In this document: piece after piece, positions 6,849 to 14,115 of the stretch
Numbering within the stretch: the first letter of the stretch is position 1
How the letters are laid out: the number at the start of each line of letters is the position of its first letter
Origin: Flavobacteriales bacterium UBA7382
GTDB lineage: Bacteria; Bacteroidota; Bacteroidia; Flavobacteriales_D; Sanyastnellaceae
Assembly: GCA_002469765.1 (NCBI GenBank)
Contig: DKNS01000139.1
Span: 615 to 15,271 of the forward strand
Reading direction: 5' to 3'
DNA length: 14,657 nt
Notes under the pieces: generated by a model
Database searches by the model: none
What the model saw: only the letters and a program-made list of their open reading frames with translations
What the model was told of the DNA's origin: nothing
Position numbers and translations under genes: made by a program

Positions 6849-9800
6849 ATGCGTTGGATTGGAATTTTGGGGTTGGCCGTGTGCCTGAACATGCCCTCTA
6901 TCGAGGCTCAAGAAGAACCTACATGGAGCTCTTCTGCCTCTTTCTTGAAGGACATGGAGCAAGCCGCTTCCGAACTTGGCGGACGCGAGTCCAAATGGGT
7001 CAAGCGGTCTTTTGGCCCTAGGTTTTCTGCTCTGGAGGTGAAACGCCAGGACCAGGTTATGGGCCTGGTGAACGCGCTTCAAGAAGCCAGGCATCCGTTT
7101 GCCGAGTCGATTTGGGGTTACCTAAAGGGGGTGGATGTCTTGCTCAATAGCCCTGCCAATTTGTCCTGGGATGGTTGGCACCGGCATGTTTTGTTTTTTG
7201 CATCCTTCACGAAACACCGCCAGCGCGCCAAAGTGTATTTGGGCAACTCCGAGAGACTTCTAAATCAAGGGCTTCTTCATGAGGCCAACACCGGGACTTG
7301 GCTGGTCCGTCAAGGGCAGATGATTTTTCACATGGACGAGCAAGGTCGTCCGAGGATTTCGTGCGATTCAAGCACAGTCGTGTGTTTGGCAAAAGGGGAC
7401 AGTGCGCGGCTACACAAGGTTCGAGGGAGCTACGACGTCCTGGACAACAAATTCCGAGTGGAGACGGGCAGGTTGGACTGGGAGCGTACAGTGCGCGAAG
7501 GCGATTTCCAGGCAGAGGTGAGGGCGTGCGACATTCGTCTTAAAGGAAGCACATTCACAACAGATTCAGCCACGTTCCAGAGCGCCATGTTTGGCAAAGC
7601 GTTGCATGGGACGCTTCGTTTCAAGGTCCAGGCGGAAAAGCAGGCGAAAAGGCGCACTTACCCGCGTTTCGAGTCCAGCACGGGCCGCATCGTGTTGGAG
7701 GACGTTTTTGAAGGCGTGTCGTACGAGGGCGGTTTGGCAGTCAGGGGGTCCAAGATGAGTGGGATGGGGTCAGATGGGGTGCCCGCGCAAATCACGTTCA
7801 ACCAAGCCGACAGCGTGCTTGTCGTGTGTCGTTCTCAGGAAGTGTTGTTTTCAGAGGATGGATTGGACGCCGTACATGCGTCTTTGACGATGCGGCTGGG
7901 GGAGGACAGCTTGACCCACGAGGACATCTCGATTCGGTACTTGGCCAACAAACGTCTGTTCCGGGCCACCCGACAAGTAGAAGGGGTGGGCATGCAGCCC
8001 TTCATGGACAGCTACCACGGCATTGAAGTGGAGGCGGAGGCCGTGGAGTGGCGCCTCGACGGGCCCGTGGTGGAGTTTCGTCGACTGGCCGGTGGTGGTG
8101 CAGAGCCCGGCGCTTTCCGGAGTTTGGATTGCTTCGAGAAGGATGTGTACGACCAAATGATGGGCATCGACCCCATCCATCCGCTGGCGGAACTCTCGCG
8201 TTACATCAACCGACGAGGAGTGGACTCGTTCTACGCCGCGGAGTATGCCGATTTCTTGGGGCTCCAGACGGAGCAAGCGGAGATGATTTTGGTGGGGTTG
8301 ACCAACGTGGGGTATGTGGATTTGAACCTTTCCACGGGGTTTTGCCAAGTCAAACCCCGCGCCGTCAAGCACATGTTGTGCCAAAAGGGTGCCCGTGACC
8401 ACGATGTGCTGGCGTTTTATTCTCGGCCACGTGGCACCGTATACGCCACGCTGAGCCTGAACAACCTTCGCATGTCTCTCAAAGGCATCGGCCAAATTGC
8501 GGTGAGCGAGGCTCAGGATGTCCAAATCGTGCCTGATGGCGGTGAGATTGCCATGGGCAAAGACCGCGATTTTGCGTTTTCAGGTCTAGTGAAAGCTGGG
8601 AAGTTTCAACTTACAGGCTCCGATTTCGAATTCGACTACGCCTCTTTCAAAATCGAGGTGCGTCAAGCCGAATCCCTGCGCATCATGGTCGAGCAACCGG
8701 GCAAGTACGACACGTACGGCCGTCCAGCCCTTCGCCCTGTGGTCAACTCCATCGAAGAGCTTACAGGCACCCTTGAAATCGACAACCCGCGCAACAAGTC
8801 AGGGTGGCGAAGCGCCAGCCACCCCCAGTACCCGATTTTGACCAGCCGTGAGGTGTCGCATGTGTACTACGATGCCCCACGCATTCGAGGTGGCGCCTAC
8901 CACCGCGACCGTTTCAACTACGCGGTGGACCCTTTTGTCATCGACAGCCTGGACAACTTCGCCAACAAAGATTTGCTGTTCACGGGCGAGCTGCTTGCTG
9001 GAGGAATTGTGCCAGATGTGCTGGAGCCATTGCGTTTGATGGAGGACTACAGCTTGGGTTTCACAACAACCGTGGCCTCAAGTGGCATTGCGTTGTACGG
9101 CGGGATCGGCGAGTTGACCGGGGACTTGAGTTTGGATTTGGGAGGTCTTCATGGGCCTGGGCGGGTGACGTTTCTGACGTCCACCATGGACAGCGATGAT
9201 CACGTGATTCTCCCAGATTCGACGTTTGGAGAGACAGCACGGTACGACAACACGTCACGGGTCGGGTTCACACCTAAAGTGTCTGCGGTGGTTGCGGCGT
9301 ATGGCTTGCATCCTTTTGACCAGCGACTCGACGTCAGATCGACGGCCTCGGACAGCCTCAGGTTCTTCGGTGAGCCTGTGGATTTGACGGGGGAGCTTAG
9401 CTTGAAGGGCGATCGGATGACTGCACGGGGGTCATTCCACTTCGAGCGGGCGACGTTGTCGTCGCGCCATTTTGAACTGGAACAACGTGGAATGCGTACG
9501 GCGGAAAGCGCCTTCCAGCTTCACGGCAAGGACCAAAACGAGTTGGCCTTTGAAACTGGCCGTGTTTCCTCGGTCATGGATTTCGACGCAAGAATGGGGG
9601 ATTTCACCTCGCTCGATGGTTCGACGCTCATCGAGTTGCCCGCCATCCGATACACATGTTTGATGGATGCCTTCACTTGGTTCATGGACGAGGCAAGGCT
9701 TGAGCTTCGCAACACCCAGGCCGATCCAGCGTCCAAGACCTTTCAAGAGTTGCGGCGTTACGATCAGAGCAATTTTTTCTCTCAGGCCCCGGAGCAAGAC

Positions 9801-11315
9801 AGCCTGCACTTCTTGTGCCCTGCCGCCCAATATGCGGTGGACGAAGCCTTTTTGACCTGTCAACAGGTGGTGGCGTTGCCCATTGCCGATGCCCAAATCA
9901 AGCCCCACGATGGTCTTGTTTCCATCCGAAGGGACGCCTTGATGGACATGTTGGCGCAGGCGGAAGTGGAAGTGGACAACCTCACGCACATTCACAGGCT
10001 CTACGACGCCAAGATTCAGGTCCACGGACGCAAGGACTACGAGGGTGCGGGCACGACGACCTACATAGACCAAGAGGGCGAAGAGTGGCCTGTGCGACTC
10101 AACGACCTGTCGGTGGATTCGGCCATGAGGACACTCGGGCATGGCATCATTCGCTCGGGCGACGAATTTCAATTGAGTCCCAATTTTTCGTTTCAAGGCC
10201 GCGTGCATTTGGAGGCGATGCGTGAGCATTTGGAATTTGAAGGTGGGGCAAGGATGGACATGGAGTGCGAGGGATACCCTGCACAGTGGGTCGAATTCAA
10301 GGGGGTCATTGACCCCATAGACGTGGCCATCCCCATCGACTCGACGGTGACTGAAATGGGCAAATCTCACCTCGGAGTGGGATGGACTTTCAGCAACGGG
10401 GGCATCGCCTCCGTGTATCCGACGTTCTTCAGTCCCAAGCCAGTGAGGTCCGACTTGTCGTTCATGACGCCGCGAGGCTTGCTTCGCTTTGACCCCAAAA
10501 GGAGCCGGTACATTGTCTGCAGCGACGACAAGCTCGCGGACCAGACGCAGCCGGGCAACTTGATGTCCATGTCGCCAGGCAGTTGCGATTTGAGGCAGCA
10601 TGGAGTGGGGCATTTCCCAATCCAGGAAAAGCACTTGCTGAAGCACGCCTTCTTTGGCGAGGGACTTGCGCAATCGGACCGCATGGTGGTCAAGGGAGGC
10701 CTGACGTTGGACATGCCCTTGCCCAAGGAAGTTGTCGATCATTTGGCCGATGCCATTCGAGCTTCCGAAGCTTCTGGTTTGGCCTGGTCAGGCACGAAGT
10801 ACCCATACATGCTTAATGAATGGCTGGGTGAGGACCAGGGGAACGCATTGCTCGTCGAGCTCAACAGGAATCGCAGCTTCAAAAAACAGGTTCCCGAGGA
10901 AGTGCAACACACCATGGTCCTGCATGGGTTGGAATTGGAATACGACAAGTTTGAAGACCAGTGGGTCAGCATGGGAGATGTTGGTGTCGCCACGCTGGGC
11001 AAGCATGAAGTTTGGCGAACGTTCCGAGGCAAAGTGGCCTTGGATTGGGACGACCAAATCATCCACATCTACTTTCATTTAAGCGGACAACAGTGGTACT
11101 ACATGGAGTGGAATGCCAAGCTTGGGTATTTTCGAATCCACCCCAAGGATCCTTTGTTGGACGAGTCTGAACCGCTTGCTGAGAAAATTCAAGGACTCAA
11201 GGAAGGAGACAAGCGCATCAAAGAAAACCGGGGCCAATTCGTGCTGCAATTGCTGAATCCCAACAGCCGAAATCGCCGCGATTTTGTGGACATGTTCCGG
11301 GAATTTGACGACTGA
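6849..11315 (+). CDS. Very large secreted protein of unknown function
   Basis: I can assign no function to this 1488-residue protein. Residues 1-20 are a Sec signal peptide, with probable cleavage IEA-QEE. There is no convincing lipobox, no other obvious membrane segment, no type IX secretion C-terminal domain and no terminal aromatic of an outer-membrane barrel. A periplasmic or envelope-associated location is therefore the best guess. Residues about 25-145 look helical. Most of the rest has short alternating hydrophobic strands ending in Gly, which suggests beta-sheet or beta-solenoid structure. Residues about 446-503 look winged-helix-like. Segments starting at 755 and 845 form a degenerate repeat. 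A conserved-looking C-terminal block (about 1350-1430) holds the aromatic stretch HIYFHLSGQQWYYMEW (1406-1421). From memory, phrases such as PFMDSYH, DYSLGF and the PRNKSGW region recall a family of about 1500-residue proteins found across Bacteroidota with no named role; I cannot verify this here. The gene stands between prmA and fadH with short gaps. Confidence 0.88.
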   Translation: MRWIGILGLAVCLNMPSIEAQEEPTWSSSASFLKDMEQAASELGGRESKWVKRSFGPRFSALEVKRQDQVMGLVNALQEARHPFAESIWGYLKGVDVLLNSPANLSWDGWHRHVLFFASFTKHRQRAKVYLGNSERLLNQGLLHEANTGTWLVRQGQMIFHMDEQGRPRISCDSSTVVCLAKGDSARLHKVRGSYDVLDNKFRVETGRLDWERTVREGDFQAEVRACDIRLKGSTFTTDSATFQSAMFGKALHGTLRFKVQAEKQAKRRTYPRFESSTGRIVLEDVFEGVSYEGGLAVRGSKMSGMGSDGVPAQITFNQADSVLVVCRSQEVLFSEDGLDAVHASLTMRLGEDSLTHEDISIRYLANKRLFRATRQVEGVGMQPFMDSYHGIEVEAEAVEWRLDGPVVEFRRLAGGGAEPGAFRSLDCFEKDVYDQMMGIDPIHPLAELSRYINRRGVDSFYAAEYADFLGLQTEQAEMILVGLTNVGYVDLNLSTGFCQVKPRAVKHMLCQKGARDHDVLAFYSRPRGTVYATLSLNNLRMSLKGIGQIAVSEAQDVQIVPDGGEIAMGKDRDFAFSGLVKAGKFQLTGSDFEFDYASFKIEVRQAESLRIMVEQPGKYDTYGRPALRPVVNSIEELTGTLEIDNPRNKSGWRSASHPQYPILTSREVSHVYYDAPRIRGGAYHRDRFNYAVDPFVIDSLDNFANKDLLFTGELLAGGIVPDVLEPLRLMEDYSLGFTTTVASSGIALYGGIGELTGDLSLDLGGLHGPGRVTFLTSTMDSDDHVILPDSTFGETARYDNTSRVGFTPKVSAVVAAYGLHPFDQRLDVRSTASDSLRFFGEPVDLTGELSLKGDRMTARGSFHFERATLSSRHFELEQRGMRTAESAFQLHGKDQNELAFETGRVSSVMDFDARMGDFTSLDGSTLIELPAIRYTCLMDAFTWFMDEARLELRNTQADPASKTFQELRRYDQSNFFSQAPEQDSLHFLCPAAQYAVDEAFLTCQQVVALPIADAQIKPHDGLVSIRRDALMDMLAQAEVEVDNLTHIHRLYDAKIQVHGRKDYEGAGTTTYIDQEGEEWPVRLNDLSVDSAMRTLGHGIIRSGDEFQLSPNFSFQGRVHLEAMREHLEFEGGARMDMECEGYPAQWVEFKGVIDPIDVAIPIDSTVTEMGKSHLGVGWTFSNGGIASVYPTFFSPKPVRSDLSFMTPRGLLRFDPKRSRYIVCSDDKLADQTQPGNLMSMSPGSCDLRQHGVGHFPIQEKHLLKHAFFGEGLAQSDRMVVKGGLTLDMPLPKEVVDHLADAIRASEASGLAWSGTKYPYMLNEWLGEDQGNALLVELNRNRSFKKQVPEEVQHTMVLHGLELEYDKFEDQWVSMGDVGVATLGKHEVWRTFRGKVALDWDDQIIHIYFHLSGQQWYYMEWNAKLGYFRIHPKDPLLDESEPLAEKIQGLKEGDKRIKENRGQFVLQLLNPNSRNRRDFVDMFREFDD
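8184..8357 (+). other. Winged-helix-like segment inside the large secreted protein
   Basis: Residues about 446-503 of the 1488-residue protein read as a compact helical unit within otherwise strand-rich sequence. A first helix spans about 446-456, a helix includes YAAEYADFLGL (462-472), and a likely recognition-type helix covers TEQAEMILVGLTNVGY (474-489). A strand-turn-strand follows with DLN and FCQVKPR. The spacing resembles LAxxLGxxxxxVxxxLxxLxxxGYV winged-helix domains. This is pattern reading by eye, and a DNA-binding role is unlikely for an exported protein. Confidence 0.4.
9111..9218 (+). repeat. Degenerate protein repeat, copy 1, in the large secreted protein
   Basis: Residues 755-790 (ELTGDLSL onward) share a pattern with residues 845-880 of the same protein: LTG-[DE]-LSL, a short variable stretch, a Gly, an aromatic/hydrophobic strand, then TM or TL, Ser, and another hydrophobic strand. 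The two copies start exactly 90 residues apart. The match is at the protein level, and the DNA is not a close direct repeat. Confidence 0.5.
9381..9488 (+). repeat. Degenerate protein repeat, copy 2, in the large secreted protein
   Basis: Residues 845-880 (DLTGELSL onward) form the second copy of the unit starting at residue 755, with one residue fewer between LSL and the following Gly-rich turn. It continues into GSFHFERATLSSRHFELEQ (861-879). Such units are common in beta-solenoid or beta-sandwich arrays, but the fold is inferred. Confidence 0.5.
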
Positions 11316-11347
11316 CTCTGCAGGGGCATTCTGGACTACCTTGAAAC

Positions 11348-13459
11348 ATGGAAATGCCCCACCCCGATTGCCCAAAGCTGTTTGAGCCCCTTGATTTGGG
11401 GTTCACCACGTTGCCGAACCGCGTGCTGATGGGCAGCATGCACACTGGGCTGGAAGAAGTGAGGGGGGGGGTGCAAAGACTGGCTGAGTTTTATGCACAG
11501 CGTGCCGCAGGGGAAGCAGGTTTGATTGTGACAGGCGGCGTGGCCCCGAACAGGGCAGGAGTCACTGTGTGGGGCGGTTCTCGCATGTCGCGTTTTGCAC
11601 ACGCTCGAGCGCACATGCCGGTGACCCGGGCAGTTCATCAAGAAGGGGGCAAAATCGTGATGCAAATCCTTCACGCGGGGAGGTACGCCTACACGCCTTT
11701 TTGTGTTGCGCCTAGCGCCTTGAAGGCCCCCATAGCCAGGTTCAAACCTCGGGCGCTGTCGTCACGAGGGGTGGAACGCACCATTCGACAGTTCGTCCAA
11801 TCGGCAGTGCTCGCACGTGAGGCCGGTTACGATGGTGTGGAAGTCATGGGCTCCGAAGGGTATTTGATCAATGAGTTCATTGCGGCAGAGACCAACCACA
11901 GGAACGACGCCTGGGGTGGCAACTTCGAACGTCGTTGTCGGTTTCCCATCGAGATCATCTCTCGGATTCGCGAGGCCGTTGGGCCCGATTTTATTTTGAT
12001 GTACCGGTTGAGCATGCTCGACCTTGTGGCCGGGGGCAGCGACTGGACGGAGGTGGAGGCGCTGGCGAAGCATGCAGAGCGTGCCGGTGCGACCATGATC
12101 AACACTGGCATCGGGTGGCACGAGACGCGCATTCCCACCATTGCGACCATGGTGCCAAGAGGTGGCTTCCAGTTTGTGACCAAGAAGTTGATGGGCAAGG
12201 TTGAAGTGCCGCTGGTGACCACCAACAGGTTCAACACGGCCGAGGCGTGTGAGGCCGCCTTGCAGGCCGGTGCTGCAGACATGGTGAGCATGGCCCGGCC
12301 CTTTTTGGCCGACCCTCACCTGGTGAAAAAGGCCCGTCTCTCGCGCCCCAAGGACATCAACACGTGCATTGGGTGCAATCAAGCATGTTTGGACCACGTC
12401 TTCCAAAACAAGATCTCTTCCTGCCTGGTCAACCCGAGGGCTTGTCACGAAACAGAGCATTTGCGCATCGAAAGCCCCTGCGAGCAAAATACGACGGGCA
12501 TCGTTCGAACAGGCCTGTCGTCGAGCATCTGCAAGGGGCTCCGCGTGGCGGTGGTGGGTGGAGGTCCGGCGGGCCTCAGTGCGGCCTTGGAACACGCTCG
12601 GCTGGGCGCGGATGTCACCCTCTTTGAGCAAAAAGCGGAGTTGGGTGGACAGTTCTTGTTGGCCCAGCGTATTCCGGGCAAGGAAGAATTCAAGGAAACT
12701 GTTCGGCACTTTGCAACGCAGCTGGTGCATGCAGAGGTGGAAGTCTTGTTGAACACAACAGCCACCACCGCACGTTTGGCCGAGTACGACAAGGTGGTGC
12801 TGGCTTCAGGGGTTGTTCCAAGACCATTGGCCATTCCAGGCGCAGAACGGCCTGAGGTGGTGAGTTACGTGGATGTGCTCCAAGGGAAGGTTGTCCCTGG
12901 AAAGCGTGTCGCTGTGGTGGGGGCAGGCGGCATCGGGTTTGACGTTGCTGATTTCTTAACCCACGACGGTGACGAGGCGGGATTCATGAAGTCGTGGGGG
13001 GTGGACGAGTCGCTGAAGAGCCGTGGCGGCTTGGAAGCTCCACATCGTCAGTTTTCCATGCGTGAGGTGACCATGTTTCAACGAAGACCAGGAAAAATGG
13101 GGAGGGCATTGGGCAAAACAACGGGCTGGATCCACCGGCTGACGTTGAGACAGCGTGGAGTCATACAGGTGTCAGGCGTGGACTACATCAAGGTGGATGA
13201 CCAAGGATTGCATGTCAAATTGTCCGATGGACGCACGCAGATTCATAAGGTGAACCATGTGGTGGTTTGCGCAGGCCAATTGAGCCACATGCCAGATGGC
13301 CTTGCTCACCCCAACATGGTTGTCATTGGCGGGGCGAGCGATGCAAGCGGCTTGGACGCGCAGCGGGCCATCAAAGAAGGACTGCAATCCAGTTACTCTG
13401 CAGCGCTCAATGCCGAGACTGCGGACTTAGCTTCTTCCATGGTGGCTGTCACATCTTGA
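11348..13459 (+). CDS. fadH: NADPH-dependent 2,4-dienoyl-CoA reductase
   Basis: Iron-sulfur flavoenzyme that reduces 2,4-dienoyl-CoA during beta-oxidation of unsaturated fatty acids. The 703 residues follow E. coli FadH, as I remember it, end to end. The N-terminal FMN-binding TIM barrel includes LDLGFTTLPNRVLMGSMHTG (15-34) and MQILHAGRY (105-113). Expected catalytic Tyr172 lies in GSEGYLINEF and His258 in GIGWHETRIPT. The 4Fe-4S site has Cys340, Cys343, Cys347 (CIGCNQACLD) and Cys359. The FAD domain has VVGGGPAGL (402-410) and the NADPH domain VVGAGGIGFD (523-532). GKTTGWIHR (589-597) is also FadH-typical. The start is ATG 11348; ATG 11354 is an equally good alternative. The C-terminal tail runs about 20 residues past the E. 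coli end, and its last 67 bases overlap plsC on the opposite strand. Codons 39-42 contain a run of nine G. Related Old Yellow Enzyme-type reductases are the alternative, but the motif match favours FadH. Confidence 0.94.
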   Translation: MEMPHPDCPKLFEPLDLGFTTLPNRVLMGSMHTGLEEVRGGVQRLAEFYAQRAAGEAGLIVTGGVAPNRAGVTVWGGSRMSRFAHARAHMPVTRAVHQEGGKIVMQILHAGRYAYTPFCVAPSALKAPIARFKPRALSSRGVERTIRQFVQSAVLAREAGYDGVEVMGSEGYLINEFIAAETNHRNDAWGGNFERRCRFPIEIISRIREAVGPDFILMYRLSMLDLVAGGSDWTEVEALAKHAERAGATMINTGIGWHETRIPTIATMVPRGGFQFVTKKLMGKVEVPLVTTNRFNTAEACEAALQAGAADMVSMARPFLADPHLVKKARLSRPKDINTCIGCNQACLDHVFQNKISSCLVNPRACHETEHLRIESPCEQNTTGIVRTGLSSSICKGLRVAVVGGGPAGLSAALEHARLGADVTLFEQKAELGGQFLLAQRIPGKEEFKETVRHFATQLVHAEVEVLLNTTATTARLAEYDKVVLASGVVPRPLAIPGAERPEVVSYVDVLQGKVVPGKRVAVVGAGGIGFDVADFLTHDGDEAGFMKSWGVDESLKSRGGLEAPHRQFSMREVTMFQRRPGKMGRALGKTTGWIHRLTLRQRGVIQVSGVDYIKVDDQGLHVKLSDGRTQIHKVNHVVVCAGQLSHMPDGLAHPNMVVIGGASDASGLDAQRAIKEGLQSSYSAALNAETADLASSMVAVTS
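11463..11471 (+). repeat. Homopolymer tract of nine G in fadH
   Basis: Nine consecutive G occur in codons 39-42 of fadH (Arg-Gly-Gly-Val: AGG GGG GGG GTG). A gain or loss of one base would shift the frame about 115 bases into the gene. In the sequence as given, the frame is intact and the flanking protein aligns with FadH on both sides. Whether the tract varies in length in the population is unknown. Confidence 0.9.
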
Positions 13460-14115
13460 GCTGTAGATGTAAGTGGTGCTCCGAGTCGAACGACGATGGG
13501 CTCCTTGGACTTTTGAAAAGCCCAAGCCGTGGGAGGCAAATGGCTGTGTGTGCCTGAGATGTGCATAGGTACAATTGGCGCCCCAGCTTGGGCTGCGAGG
13601 TGAAACGCCCCTTTCTTGAACGGCTTCAAGGCGCCATTTTTGCTCCGTGTGCCTTCTGGAAACACCAAGACGCTGCGCCCGTCTTTGAGGGTTTGGGTCA
13701 AGGTCTTGACCGCTTTTTCGGATGATTGTCGGTTGCCACGCTCGACAAAAATGGTGCCGGCCAATTCGTTGATTTTCCCCAACAATGGCACCTTGCGAAT
13801 GCCGGCTTTGCCCAAAAACACGATGGGCGTGGGACTGGCTGCAAAGGCTGCATTGATGTCGAGAAGACTGGTGTGGTTGGCCACCAGCACAAGCCCTTGC
13901 TTGGATTTGGCCAAGGCTGCCGTATCTGAGTGAATGTGAACCTCCGTGGAAACGCCCACCACGTGTTTCAACAACGGCACGCTCCATCCGCGACGACCAA
14001 TGTTCCACATCACCCAGTCGCCGTCCACCAGCCTGAGGCCCATGGCGACAATGCCAAATGCGCTGCACGCCCCAGTATAAAGCACGGCCAGCAAGGTTCG
14101 AAGGGCTCTTCCCAT
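13393..14115 (-). CDS. plsC: 1-acyl-sn-glycerol-3-phosphate acyltransferase family protein
   Basis: Membrane-associated acyltransferase that probably converts lysophosphatidic acid to phosphatidic acid in phospholipid synthesis. The 240-residue length is typical of PlsC. An N-terminal hydrophobic segment (about 7-28) would anchor it to the inner membrane. The four acyltransferase blocks are present: NHTSLLD (80-86, catalytic His81 and Asp86), FVERGNRQSS (123-132), FPEGTRS (152-158) and IVPMHISG (181-188). The start ATG (14115-14113) shares one base with the stop of the upstream rluE-type gene (TGATG), so the two are probably co-translated. The 3' end overlaps the convergent fadH by 67 bases. 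The overlap encodes only the C-terminal tail after residue about 218, beyond the conserved blocks. Lipid A-like or ornithine-lipid acyltransferases share this fold, so the exact acceptor is inferred. Confidence 0.9.
   Translation of the reverse strand: MGRALRTLLAVLYTGACSAFGIVAMGLRLVDGDWVMWNIGRRGWSVPLLKHVVGVSTEVHIHSDTAALAKSKQGLVLVANHTSLLDINAAFAASPTPIVFLGKAGIRKVPLLGKINELAGTIFVERGNRQSSEKAVKTLTQTLKDGRSVLVFPEGTRSKNGALKPFKKGAFHLAAQAGAPIVPMHISGTHSHLPPTAWAFQKSKEPIVVRLGAPLTSTAQDVTATMEEAKSAVSALSAAE

Noticed and set aside
6122..6892. 256-codon minus-strand open frame across prmA
   Set aside because: It is antisense to a complete, conserved PrmA, Pro- and Ser-rich, and has no family features.
9432..10742. 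436-codon open frame on the minus strand inside the large protein gene
   Set aside because: It is wholly antisense to the 1488-residue gene. Its His-, Arg- and Val-rich composition is typical of complemented codons, with no recognisable domain and no room for its own signals.
11337..11344. TACCTTGA as a promoter -7 element before fadH
   Set aside because: Two of the six defined positions fail, there is no spaced TTG, and it lies three bases before the start codon.
11762..12730. 322-codon open frame on the minus strand inside fadH
   Set aside because: It is antisense to a well-conserved FadH domain, and its low-complexity composition matches no family I know.
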